The notes under the pieces were generated by a model, which was not told where the DNA came from, made no database searches, and saw only the letters and a program-made list of their open reading frames with translations. DNA of 64,000 nt from Impatiens glandulifera. Its lineage: Eukaryota; Streptophyta; Magnoliopsida; Ericales; Balsaminaceae. Position numbers and translations under genes: made by a program. The stretch is taken from assembly GCF_907164915.1 (NCBI RefSeq), contig NC_061864.1, positions 20,868,484 through 20,932,483 of the forward strand. Direction: 5' to 3'. Shown one piece after another: positions 21,001 through 30,555 of the stretch (position 1 is the first letter of the stretch; every line of letters begins with the position of its first letter).

Positions 21001-22517
21001 GGTTCTTTTGTCATTGAAGGTATTGATTTAAGATGTTTGAAAGATCATGGCATTTCTGTTTCTTGAATTTCTTCTCTCCCTCGATATGTTCGCCTTTCAC
21101 TAAGTGGTGTTCTATTTTGAATCTTTTAATGATTTTATAAAAAAAAAATAGGTGCTTCTCTTGTGGTAGCCATTGATGCTGTGAGGAAAGGTGCTGCTGC
21201 TGAAGGAATGACAGTGAGAGATTATGTCTGGCGTGGTCATGACCCTACTTCTGTAGCTGTCATGACAGAGGTAATAAATAGTTTATGAAAATATTCCGAG
21301 GTTGCGAATTCCGATGTTTAACCGATGATTTGCGTCGTTGTTCCGAATAAGAAAATCTGAAAATAACTAATATGTGTCTTGTTTGATTTGAATATTGTGA
21401 TGGCAGGATGGTGCAGCAGTTACTGGACTTCTTATTGCAGGTGCATCACTGGTGGCTGTTAATATCACTGGAAATCCGATATATGATCCCATTGGTTCAA
21501 TTGTGGTTGGAAATCTCCTTGGCATGGTGAGCGACATGCTTCTTTTTCTAATTTTATTTTTATTAGTTATTTATGTGGGGGTGTTTTGCAGGTGGCGATA
21601 TTTCTTTTTCAGAGGAATAGGCATGCTTTAATTGGTAGAGCAATGGATGATCATGACATGAAAAAAGTTCTTAATTTTCTTAGAAATGACCCGGTAATAA
21701 TTAGTTATACCTATTTCTAATTTTAAAATGCCCTACCGCCGAGTATGATAACCGAATATTGTTTGTTGTATAGGTTGTTGATGCTATTTATGATTGTAAA
21801 AGTGAGGTGATAGGGCCTGGGGTTTTCAGATTTAAAGCAGAAATAGGTAATATATAAGTTATTCAAAATTATTTCCAACTATTTACAAATAATTGATTGG
21901 AAAGTTGGTTGTATCAGATTTCAATGGCGATTTCAATGGCGAGGTGCTAGTGCAGAACTACCTTAACAGGCGTGAAGGGTGGGATAGTCAGGTTCGATAT
22001 TTACAATTCGAAAAAATCTACAATTTGTTTTGTTTTATTATTATTAACATTATATAATTGTAATGGCAGTTTCGAGAAGCATCGAAGGAGAAGGATGATG
22101 CTTTGTTGCAGAACTACCTTAACAGGCGTGAAGAGTGGGCTAGTCAGGTTCGATATTTACAATTCGAAAAAATCTACAATTTGTTTTGTTTTATTATTAT
22201 TAACATTATATAATTGTAATGGCAGTTTCGAGAAGCATCGAAGGAGAAGGATGATGCTTTGTTACTTAAGATAATGTCAAACTATGGTATGAGATGCGAT
22301 GAAATGCGATGAGAAATGAATGAATAATAATATATAATGAATTATTATTATTATTGCAGCTGAAGAAGTTGCTAAAGAAGCTGCGAAAGAAGTTGCAAAA
22401 GAAGTTGCCACGGCCATAGGGAATGAAGTTGATAGACTTGAGAAAGAAATTCAGGAAATAGTCCCAGGTATTCGTCATGTAGATATTGAAACCCACAGTC
22501 CTATTACAACCCCATGA
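18013..22517 (+). CDS. MTPC4: Metal tolerance protein C4-like cation efflux transporter (SLC30A9/ZnT9 family)
   Basis: Cation diffusion facilitator that probably moves zinc or a similar divalent metal across an organelle membrane. Fourteen exons: 18013-18337, 18431-18482, 20139-20271, 20420-20475, 20765-20879, 20962-21019, 21152-21270, 21407-21526, 21592-21693, 21774-21846, 21918-21991, 22070-22147, 22226-22286, 22360-22517. All junctions keep frame; 507 residues against roughly 457 for the Arabidopsis protein as I recall it. Residues 1-60 are Ser/Arg/Leu-rich with few acids, resembling a mitochondrial or plastid presequence. The first transporter motif HSVAD lies at 162-166. The second metal-site region is HDPTSVAVMTEDGAAVTG near 277-294, with ED in place of the usual HxxxD, as in ZnT9. 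The C-terminal domain includes EVDRLEKEIQE and PGIRHVDIE. Exon 12 is a recent tandem copy (see 21,951-22,262), and the C-terminal part has two smaller in-frame expansions, which account for the extra length. Confidence 0.92.
21951..22262 (+). repeat. Two tandem 156-bp copies of exon plus intron inside MTPC4
   Basis: Copy 1 is 21,951-22,106 and copy 2 is 22,107-22,262. They differ at only two positions (gaagggtgggata versus gaagagtgggcta). Each unit contains the end of one exon, a complete 78-base GT...AG intron and the start of the next exon. 156 is divisible by three, so the duplication creates one additional 78-base exon (22,070-22,147, 26 codons) without disturbing the frame. Both introns (21,992-22,069 and 22,148-22,225) keep identical splice signals. 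Confidence 0.95.
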
Positions 22518-22977
22518 AAATCCATTTTATATTTTTTATTTGATCCGACTTGAATAATTATTATATTTTTTTCTTACCAAATACCATCTATTATTTATTG
22601 TCAAATTTCATCTCCAATTTTGCCTTTCAAATAGTGTATGTATATATGTGAAATGTGATTTTCAATCAACTATTTTTGTGTGAAATTGTAAACTAAATTG
22701 ATTGTCCTGTGAAATTTTGATAACACTTTCTTGTTTATTTTTTACCTTATTTTTCATACCAAATAGACCAAACATGTGACAATGAGAATTGAGAATTAAT
22801 TCTCTATGTGTGGAGGTACATTTAAAAGATTAATTTGTAATTTAAATCGATTCAAATTCGAAATACTAATTTGGATTAAATTCTAATTGGATTAGGATTA
22901 TATAAATTATCTAAATATTTTTATTTTATTAGATTGTACTTTTGACTAAAATAAATTGTTTTTTTTTTTTACGCATG
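22518..22977. other. 3' flank of MTPC4
   Basis: AT-rich DNA with several AATAAA/ATTAAA-like words and a T-run near 22,958-22,970. The polyadenylation site cannot be fixed. No gene was seen. Confidence 0.4.
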
Positions 22978-22985
22978 CATCAGTT

Positions 22986-23337
22986 GAAAAATTTGACGAA
23001 ATGACCCTCATAATAGGTGTAAATGAGTCGGTGACTAGTGCATAATTTTAAATTCGTTGGTGATCATTTCATATTTTTTGACGAAATTGTTCATGTCGCG
23101 AGACCCAACCCAACCGGCAATTGTGACACACATTTTTTCAAAAAAAAATTAAAAAAAATTGCGTCTCGCGAATGTCGGCTGTGTCTCGCGATTGTGGACT
23201 TTTTATATGGCATTCGGTTGTGTCTCGTAATGGGGTAATTTTGTTAAAAAATATGAGGTAGTCACAAGCGCATTTAAAATTATGTGTTGGTCACCGGCCA
23301 TTTTAGTCCATTTGTAGATCATCTCGTCAAATTCCCC
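22986..23337. mobile_element. Non-autonomous TIR element, GGGAAATTTGACGAAATGAC family, copy A
   Basis: Left end gaaaaatttgacgaaatgac; the right end, read inverted, is ggggaatttgacgagatgat. It is flanked by catcagtt (22,978-22,985) and tatcagtt (23,338-23,345), an 8-bp target duplication with one mismatch. Inside are CG-containing phrases such as gcgagacccaaccc, gcgtctcgcgaatgtcgg and tctcgcgattg. These recur in copy C at 44,572-44,897. Both arms also share cataattttaaat and ggtgac. Length is 352 bp. The small open frame at 23,038-23,238 is incidental. Confidence 0.75.
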
Positions 23338-23345
23338 TATCAGTT

Positions 23346-24050
23346 TGGCTTTTTTCGGTCAAAATTTTTGTTTAAACAATTAAAGAATTAAAATAAAAAA
23401 TATTTCACAAATTATGGTTACTATTAGATAAATAAGAATTAAAATTATTGACATCATTTTAATTGTTATACATAAAAAAAATACCTATAATTTTTTTTAA
23501 CTTAAAAGTAATTGAATTTCGTTTATTGGATAAATTAGTTTATAAAAAATAAGAAGTAAAATCATAAATCAGTATAAAATATAAACATATTAAGTAAAAT
23601 ATTAAAAAAAATATTAAATTGAATTATTCAAATTATATTATTTTTAATAAAAAATTAATTTTTTTTATGATTATTATAAATACTGGAAAAATCAATCATG
23701 GTGATAGTGAAATTTGTCATTGGTTACACCGAAAAAAGTTATGTTACATAATTATAAGAAATTCGTAAAAATCAATAGAAAAAACCTACAAAGAAGAAAA
23801 ATACACATATTTGACATTACTAGGAAAAAAAAAACACTAAGTTAAATTTCAATTGGAAATACCTATAATTTTTTTTAACTTAAAAGTAATTGGAAATTTT
23901 TATAATCCGACCCAATAATCGACAAATTGGAAATTCAAATTTTGTATTCGGATTGGGTTGGTATATCGGTTGAACGGTTTGAATGCTTCATGGTTCCTAA
24001 ATTACTAGACCAATAAAACCATATTTTGAAGTGATGTCACGGGCAAAAAC
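23346..24050. other. AT-rich intergenic DNA with a short dispersed duplication
   Basis: The phrase acctataattttttttaact followed by taaaagtaattg occurs twice, near 23,482 and 23,861. Nothing coding was recognised. Confidence 0.4.
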
Positions 24051-24304
24051 TCGGTTACCGATCTAGATTGCAACAATACTAGCTAGTCAGCCTTTCTAAA
24101 GATGCAAGAGAGAGAAAGAGTTTGAAGAATATCTTGTTTATACAAGTGTGGTGCTTGGTTTATGACCAAAACTTATTTATATACAAGTGGATGGATCATT
24201 CGAGATTCTTCTTGATCTAGGATTTTCTAGACTCTTCTATTACCTAACTTAAACCCAAGAATTTCTAGAATCTTCTATAAAATTCTACTAATTATCTATG
24301 CTTG

Positions 24305-24565
24305 AGAACTCTTAGAGAATTCTAAAGATTTCTCATATCTACATACTTTAGAAACTTTTAGAGAATTTAGAGAGTTTCATCACCTTACATAAAACTATGA
24401 ACTCTTAGAAAATTTAAAGAGTTTCATGACCTTACATAGAACTATGAACTCCTACAAAATTCTAGAGAGTTTCATAACCTACTTAAAATAAGGAACTCTT
24501 AGAAAATTTTAGAGAGTTTCACAAAATAGAAAATGCTACACAAACCTAAAAACTTTTAGAGAATC
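24305..24565 (+). repeat. Minisatellite with a period of about 47 bp
   Basis: The unit gaactcttagagaattta followed by agagtttcat and then accttacataaaactat recurs at about 24,305, 24,351, 24,399, 24,445 and 24,492, with a partial copy near 24,548. The copies diverge mildly. The preceding DNA (24,050-24,300), with gcaagagagagaaagagtttg and ttatttatatacaagtgg, looks like a retrotransposon leader or LTR, but I could not define its ends. Confidence 0.75.
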
Positions 24566-24901
24566 CACATTGTGGGCTTAACATCTTCAACCCATTTGAA
24601 TGGCCGTGACAATGGGCTCTCTTTTATTTTGCTTATGTTGAGTAATATTAAAACCACATTAAGAGGTGACATACATAATGAATTTTATATGGTCTATATA
24701 GGGTAGTGTTACCACAACTTGAAATGGTTTACATTCTTCTAAAAGATGAAATCTTTGAATTTGTTGTTGTTTGTGTTTATTCATCAATTAGTTACAACAC
24801 CAAATCAATCCTAAATCCATAATTTATTAAACTACTCATGACATTTGCTATGAAAGAAGAGTGTTGTTTTACTTTCAACAACGCACATGTATCAGTGTTG
24901 T

Positions 24902-25582
24902 TTAAGAAGAGTGCAGCCATAATCGGTCATGTAGACGCTCGACTCCAGCTCCAATCATCTCGTCAACTCTTTCGCCATCACGACTATAGAAATGAAAAGA
25001 CGGGGTGTATCGAATATGTTGAGTTGTTTCTGGGCACTGGTCTATATCAGCATATACAAATGAAAGCTTTGAAAACTTTTTGCTTAGTTCACTAAATGAA
25101 GGTAGAATCTGGCTGCAAACTTGACACCTAAATATCACACACAAAAGATGAATCAACAGTTTAAGATCAACAAACAGTTTAGAATTGGGTTATTATTGTT
25201 CAAAGTAAAAGTAGAATCTTGAGCAATCTTAGTTAGTGCAAAGAATGTAAACATTCATACATACATACATACATACATACATACCAGGAAGCACCGTAAT
25301 TGATTACAGCCTGCAAACAAACATGGGTTTCAAAATAAGGAAGATTTGAAGAAGACATAAAAGAAGTTTAAGATTGTAATTGAGATGGAAAAAAGATTGA
25401 ATACTTACAGGGGTTTTAGAAGCCTTGATGTTGTGAAATATATCAGTGAGGTGCTTATCGTCAGTGGCAATGGTTAGGAGGCGATTCTCTGAAAGATTAT
25501 TATTATTATTATTATTCAGACTCACACTAACCGGTCCTTTCGCTTCTTCTTCTTCTTCTTCTTTTAATCGATTAACTTTCAT
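24902..25582 (-). CDS. Thioredoxin-like protein 3-3
   Basis: Small thioredoxin-fold protein resembling Arabidopsis thioredoxin-like 3-3. Three exons read on the minus strand: 25582-25409, 25310-25285, 25127-24902; 141 residues. Residues 59-71 read AVINYGASWCQVC, with the redox pair Cys68 and Cys71 (WCQVC; I recall WCGVC in Arabidopsis). This is followed by LSFVYADIDQCPETTQHIRY, the cis-proline segment YTPSFHFY, and the family-typical ending RLHDRLWLHSS. The N-terminal 45 residues are a poorly conserved extension with a run of six Glu and a run of seven Asn, each encoded by a trinucleotide microsatellite. No clear transit peptide, so a cytosolic location is likely. The microexon of 26 bases is supported because it alone restores the W-C junction. 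Confidence 0.9.
25257..25284 (+). repeat. CATA tetranucleotide microsatellite in a thioredoxin-like intron
   Basis: About seven repeats of cata directly at the splice donor of the second intron on the minus strand, so the donor GTATGTATG is itself part of the microsatellite. Length changes here would alter intron length but not the GT. Confidence 0.85.
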
Positions 25583-25849
25583 TTCTCTGAATGAAGATTG
25601 ATTGCAGGATTCGAAAGATATGGCTGGCTGGCTGGCTGAGGAAGAAAGGCCTGGTTAGGGCTTTTGCCGCTACCTGCCCTGGATGATGGATTAGGGTGAA
25701 TGAAGAAGAAGAAGGAAGAGATATGCCACGTGTTCCTAATCTTATCTTTTTAATTTAGACCCATCATTTAAATATAAGAAAATTAATAAAATTAATTTTA
25801 AAATATATATTCAATATATATAATAAAAAATAAAACACACTCATTCAAC
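25583..25849. promoter_or_regulatory. 5' flank of the thioredoxin-like gene
   Basis: Upstream side of the minus-strand gene. It contains a tandem ggctggctggctg run (25,623-25,638), a GAAGAA-rich leader near 25,700, and a cacgtg G-box-like motif inside atgccacgtgttcc (near 25,724-25,731). No TATA box was assigned. Confidence 0.4.
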
Positions 25850-27350
25850 ATCTTTTTTAATTCATTCAAATAATTTATTTTTTCACCCATTTGTTCGATC
25901 TTACACTTTCACTTTAGTTAAATAAAAAATTTCAAACATTATCAACTCTTTTTTACCCTCACTTTAGCACATCAATGCTCAATCAACCTCTCATTTTGTG
26001 ACTTTAAACACTTCAACTAACTAACCATCTCATTCTACATTTATCCGCCATAATCGACATCTTATCTTGTTATCCTACTTTCACTTTGACTAATTAACCA
26101 TCTCATTTCAAATTTATCCACCAATTCACAATCAATCATTCATCTCGGGACCTTATTTTTATTTCGTCAAACAACTTATCTTCTAACATATTTACAATAT
26201 ACAACCCGACTTTCTTATCCTCACTCCGGTTAACTATCCATCTCATTCCACATTTATTCACTCCAATAATCGACCTCTCATATGTGACTTTATACTTTCA
26301 CTTCAGTCAAATCAACCATCTCTGACATTATTAATCTCTTTTACATTCACTGTGACCATCAATCCTCAACCGACCTCTTATCTCGTGACTCATCTCCTCA
26401 CAAATTTTACAATATACAACCTGATTTTTTTATCCACACTTTGGCTAACTAAATATTTCATTCCACGGTTATCCATCATAATCGACCTTTCATATCGTGA
26501 CATTACACTTTCATTTCAGTCAAATCAACTCATCTCCAACATTACTAATCTATTATACCCTCACTTTGGTCCATTAGTCCCCTAATCGACCTCTTATTGC
26601 GTGACCTTACTTACTTCGATTAACCAACAATCTCATTCCATATTTTTATCTACCAATTTCAATTGACCTCTCATCTCAAGACTTTACTTTCATTTCGGCC
26701 AAACAACTCACCTCCTCACATATTTTACAGTAAATAACATGACTTACTTATCATCACTTTGACTGACCAACCATCTCATTCCACATTTATCCACCTAATC
26801 GGATCTTTCATATAGTGACCTTACACTTTTACTTTAGTTCATTATCAATCTCTTTTACTCTCACTTTGGTTCATCAATCTCCAATCATCCTCTCATCGTG
26901 CGACATTCTCACTTCGACTAACCAACCATCTCATTCCACATTTTTATTCACCAATCTCAATCGACCTCTCATCTCGAGATTTTTATTTTCATTTTAGTCA
27001 AACAACCCATCTTCTCACATATTTTATAATAAACACCCCAATTTGCTTATATCCTCACTTTGATTGATCAACATTCTCATTCCACATTTATCCACCTAAT
27101 CGGACCTTTCATATCATGACCTTACAATTTCACTTTAGTGCATTACCAATCTCTCTTACTCTTACTCTCTCTCTGGCCCACCAATCTCCAATCGACCTCT
27201 CATCGTGTGGCATTCTTACTTCGACTAACCAACCATCTCCTTTTACATTTTTATCCACCAATCTCAACCGACCTCTCATCTCAAGATTTTACTTTCATTT
27301 CAGTCAAACAACACATCTCCTCACATATTTTATAATAAACAACCTGTATT
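25850..27350 (+). repeat. Higher-order tandem repeat, about 300-bp units made of three subunits
   Basis: The phrase cgacctctcatctcgtgac and variants recur at about 25,983, 26,053, 26,270, 26,368, 26,482, 26,588, 26,663, 26,800, 26,887, 26,960, 27,101, 27,192 and 27,268. In the right half the order repeats every 301 to 318 bp (26,482, 26,800, 27,101), each unit holding three subunits of roughly 75-140 bp with shared words such as aaccatctcattccacattt, actttcacttcagtcaaa and catctcctcacatatttta. The two open frames at 26,815-26,997 and 27,116-27,406 are consecutive copies of the same repeat (starts exactly 301 bp apart), so they are not genes. Confidence 0.8.
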
Positions 27351-27406
27351 TTTACTATGAGGATCAGGATATGTCCCGATCCCCAATTCTAAAATTTGTA
27401 ATGTAA

Positions 27407-28397
27407 CCAAGATATTGGGTTTTCATCTATCAATAACACAATTGTTCTTTCTTTCTTGTATTCTTGTTTTGATTTCTTGATTAGAGTTCAACAATGGCTC
27501 TCAAGTAATTGAATGATAGCTTATAGATGTCTTGAAGATTAGACTGTTGGATTTTGGTTACGAGATGGGATGATTCATCATTGATTGATCAGCCAGCTAG
27601 AGACAGTAATTAAGGTGTAGAATCGAAATATGTACGTAGCTAATTTGATCAATAGAGAAAAAAACAAGAAGAAGAATGTTGCTCGCAATTCAAAAGAAAG
27701 TTTTTGAATGATGGTTTTCCGGCGTAATATCAAAGAGCGAGAGATTATATCATAGTGGCAAACACAACAATACTGCTAACCTAAAATGGGGTGAAGGTTA
27801 AATAAAATGTACCTGATGCTTTGTTTAGTTAATTGAACATCGGAGTTGCCTTTCTTGACGTATCCATGCGGAGCTTGCCTCTGTATCGCATCCGCCGCCT
27901 GTTACCGCGATCTGATGGAAAATGAGGTTTACGGCGAGAATGACGATTACGACAACCAATCTGAGCTTGAAGGCCACAATCGAGCAGTTCAATTTTGACG
28001 ATGTTACCTCCTTCGATACAAAGTTAAATGAGATGAGAAACTGTTAGCTCTTAGTTAAGAAATTGGGGAGGAAACTGTGACCGTCTGTTTGATGATGATA
28101 AGATGAGAGAGATGCAATCGGAAAAAACGAGAAACCCCGGGAGAAGATTGAATTTTACTGAAGAAATTCATATTTAAGTTTTTATACCTAAATAGAATTT
28201 TACAACTTTAAAAACAAATTTGACACTTTTATCCAAATTTATACCTAAAATTGACATTCATTCCATAACAAAATAGAGTAGGTATAATTCTTAAAATGAC
28301 AAAATTTTAGAAGAGTTCTAAATTTAACAAAATTTACCAACAAAAATCTCATATTTTTCATTTATCTGCTAATAAAAAAAGTATAAAAATAGAGATA
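27407..28397. other. Intergenic stretch with a less AT-rich segment of unknown nature
   Basis: Most is AT-rich. The segment 27,835-28,150 is richer in GC and has a leader-like CT-rich tract on the minus strand (about 28,055-28,125). Short frames such as one reading RDLMENEVYGENDDYDNQ on the plus strand (about 27,907-27,965) stop quickly. I do not recognise a family. It may be a decayed gene end or an unannotated non-coding transcript. Confidence 0.3.
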
Positions 28398-28868
28398 TTG
28401 GTCAGGGGAAATTGGACGAAATGACCCTAAAGAAGTATATATTTACATCTGTTGTGACCTGATAATTTTTATTGCTCTGGTAACCACTTTATTTTTTTTG
28501 GACGAAAATACCCTTTTCGCGTAACGCGAAGGGAATTTTTTTTATATAAATACTTAAATTTTTTCATTTCGTCATTTTCTTTCTCTCTCTCTTCCCTCTC
28601 GTCTCTCTCTTCTCTTGACGGCACGGTGGCACGGCGGCGGAGGAACCCTAAACCTAAACGAACACATTATACAGATCGACGACGAAAACTCGTTCTAATA
28701 TCAGGTGATTGGATCGATTTATATTATTATTTCCATTGTGTTCATCTTTAAACCCTAAATCATGAGATTTTTTTATTGTTTATCTTGGTTGTTCATCTTG
28801 TCGATGATATGTTTGCAGTTGATGATACTCTGATTCGGTTCCGTTTCAGGGAAGATTCATTTGATTTT

Positions 28869-28936
28869 CGCGACTTCACGTTTCGCGAAGGCTTTCACGT
28901 TTCACGAAGAGCTTCACGTTTCGCGAAGGCCTAGAC
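28869..28936 (+). repeat. Triplicated cacgtttcgcgaaggc motif in the element arm
   Basis: Three near copies of ttcacgtttcgcgaag lie head to tail here, and one or two inverted copies lie at 30,418-30,456 in the other arm. The motif holds a TTCGCGAA palindrome, unusual in this AT-rich DNA, and may be a transposase-binding or promoter array. That function is inference. Confidence 0.6.
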
Positions 28937-29306
28937 GGTCAATGAGCCCTAATTTGTAAGTCAATAACTTCTTCAGGTCGATCTCTCTCTCTCCCTCCCT
29001 CGATCCGAATTAAGAATCATGTGAATGCTTATTGAATCTTCTTCTTCTAATGATTCATCTTTGATCTCTCCTAGGTTATTTTCGGATTAATTTGTCTTAT
29101 CATAATGTCTTCTTGCTTGCAGCTTCAATCCCGTGCATTGCTAGTTAGGGCTAGCATTTCTGTACTAGGATCTAGTTGATTATTGAAGAATTCTATCCGT
29201 ATTCGATCTTGATCATAACATAATCTCCTTTATCATGTGTTTTGTTGGTCTCTCTTTGGCAAAAGCAGAAGAAACAAGGTCAATTAGGGCTTGCAAAAGG
29301 AAGAAG

Positions 29307-29375
29307 ATGGTGAAAATATCTACCTTCTTTGGAATGTCAGTGGGTGCCTTCTTCTTCTGGCAATCCATGCCTTAG
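29307..29375 (+). pseudogene. Captured 5' fragment of a small plant membrane protein gene
   Basis: An ATG frame starting MVKISTFFGMSVGAFFFWQS and stopping after 22 codons (TAG at 29,373-29,375). It follows a purine-rich agaagaaacaagg leader. I recall plant proteins of unknown function that begin similarly (ISTYFGMTxGAFxFWQSMDK) and continue for 60 or more residues; here the match ends at the stop. It is probably a truncated captured exon inside element copy B. The family name is unknown to me, so treat the identification as tentative. Confidence 0.4.
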
Positions 29376-29829
29376 TTGGAAAATAAATATTTTGAGACTT
29401 AGATTTACGAGTTTGTGACGAGCGTTATTTTTCAACAATTTTAGGCTGTCATTTGACATTATATGAAAAATGTAGATAATGCTATATTTTGACATTATAT
29501 GAAATTCAATCTTGAAATCCGACAGATTCGATCAGGATCTCATTTCCATTTCAGAAGATCTTCACACTTTTTAATATATGTATTTTATTTTCTTTCACAA
29601 TGGTTTATTTGCCGTATTTAAACGACTATTCATTTCATCGATCATCTAAATAATATATATAAATCAAAATCTATAGGAACCCACCACAACGCTTTATTTG
29701 AAACTGATATTTGTTACATTCATCTTTAACAGAAATCACAATTCAATAAGAAAATTGTCTAAAATTTCAACAATGATTTTGTAAGTTATTGGAACATACT
29801 ATATCTGTAAGAGTATACATCTTTTTCCT

Positions 29830-30400
29830 GAAGACTGTACTCCTAAAAGAATGAAACTAATATACAAAAGAAGTTGTTTCCTTCCTCTCATGCTGGCTCT
29901 TCTGGCAACATCACATGCCTTGAGAGGTGCAAGCTCACCGGCTTGGGATGCAAAGAAGGATTCGTAACCGGGTGAATCAAATGCAAAACCTGTATGTTTA
30001 AATCCCTCTCGAGGAAGCCGTGCCATTGCAAATCTCCTCGAATCCTCTGGATTAAGCTAGGTAGTACCAACCTCCACCAACCCTATACTGCTACTAATAT
30101 ATGTTTTATTTGCATGCATTTCCTGAACCATCTGGTGATCATAAGGGAAGGCCAAACTTAAAACACAGCCAAGGCCACTACAACTCTCCATTTGAAGAAG
30201 TATTTCTTATTCCTTCCTTGTACAATTGAGGGTACTGCTTTGAAAGAGATGCACTCACGTCCTATTATAAAACACAAACAATTTACTTTTCCGGTTCACG
30301 ATTATACAAAATAAATAGAATCAGCCAGAGGCGAAGATATACCTTGTCAAAAAGTCCAAGAACTAAAACTGGTACTGAAGTGAAGATAACATTATACAAA
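29830..30400 (-). pseudogene. Fragments of an ALA3-like P4-ATPase (phospholipid flippase) gene
   Basis: Read on the minus strand, three pieces appear in the order of the intact gene. About 30,400-30,343 encodes YNVIFTSVPVLVLGLFDK, then a GTATATC donor. 30,261 to about 30,160, after an AATAG acceptor, encodes DVSASLSKQYPQLYKEGIRN, then shifts frame before an FKWRVV-like remnant. About 30,026-29,840 encodes [20 protein letters not shown], then FFASQ and [11 protein letters not shown], close to the C-terminus of ALA3 as I recall it. Most of the transmembrane region between the second and third pieces is missing. The exon edges keep splice signals, so the capture was from DNA and not from mRNA. 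The flippase function is lost. Confidence 0.75.
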
Positions 30401-30466
30401 GACTAGAACGTGAAGGTCATCGCAAAACGTGAAAGCCTTCGCGAAACGTGAAGTCACGGAAATCAA

Positions 30467-30555
30467 ATGAAGCAATATGAACTAATATGAACCAATATGA
30501 AGCAATATGAACAAATATGAACCAATATGAACCAATATGAAGCAATATAAACAAT
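30467..30555 (+). repeat. Short tandem repeat of an atgaaccaat(at) unit
   Basis: About eight copies of a 10-11 bp unit, atgaa(c/g)caatat with variants, inside the right arm of element copy B. The left arm lacks this expansion, so it arose after the arms formed. Confidence 0.8.

Noticed and set aside
21972..22274. 100-codon plus-strand frame with two repeated hydrophobic segments
   Set aside because: It is the wrong frame through the MTPC4 exon-intron duplication; the repeated peptide only mirrors the 156-bp repeat.
26815..27406. Two similar frames (60 and 96 codons) that might be paralogous small genes
   Set aside because: Their starts are exactly 301 bp apart and they are consecutive units of the tandem repeat.
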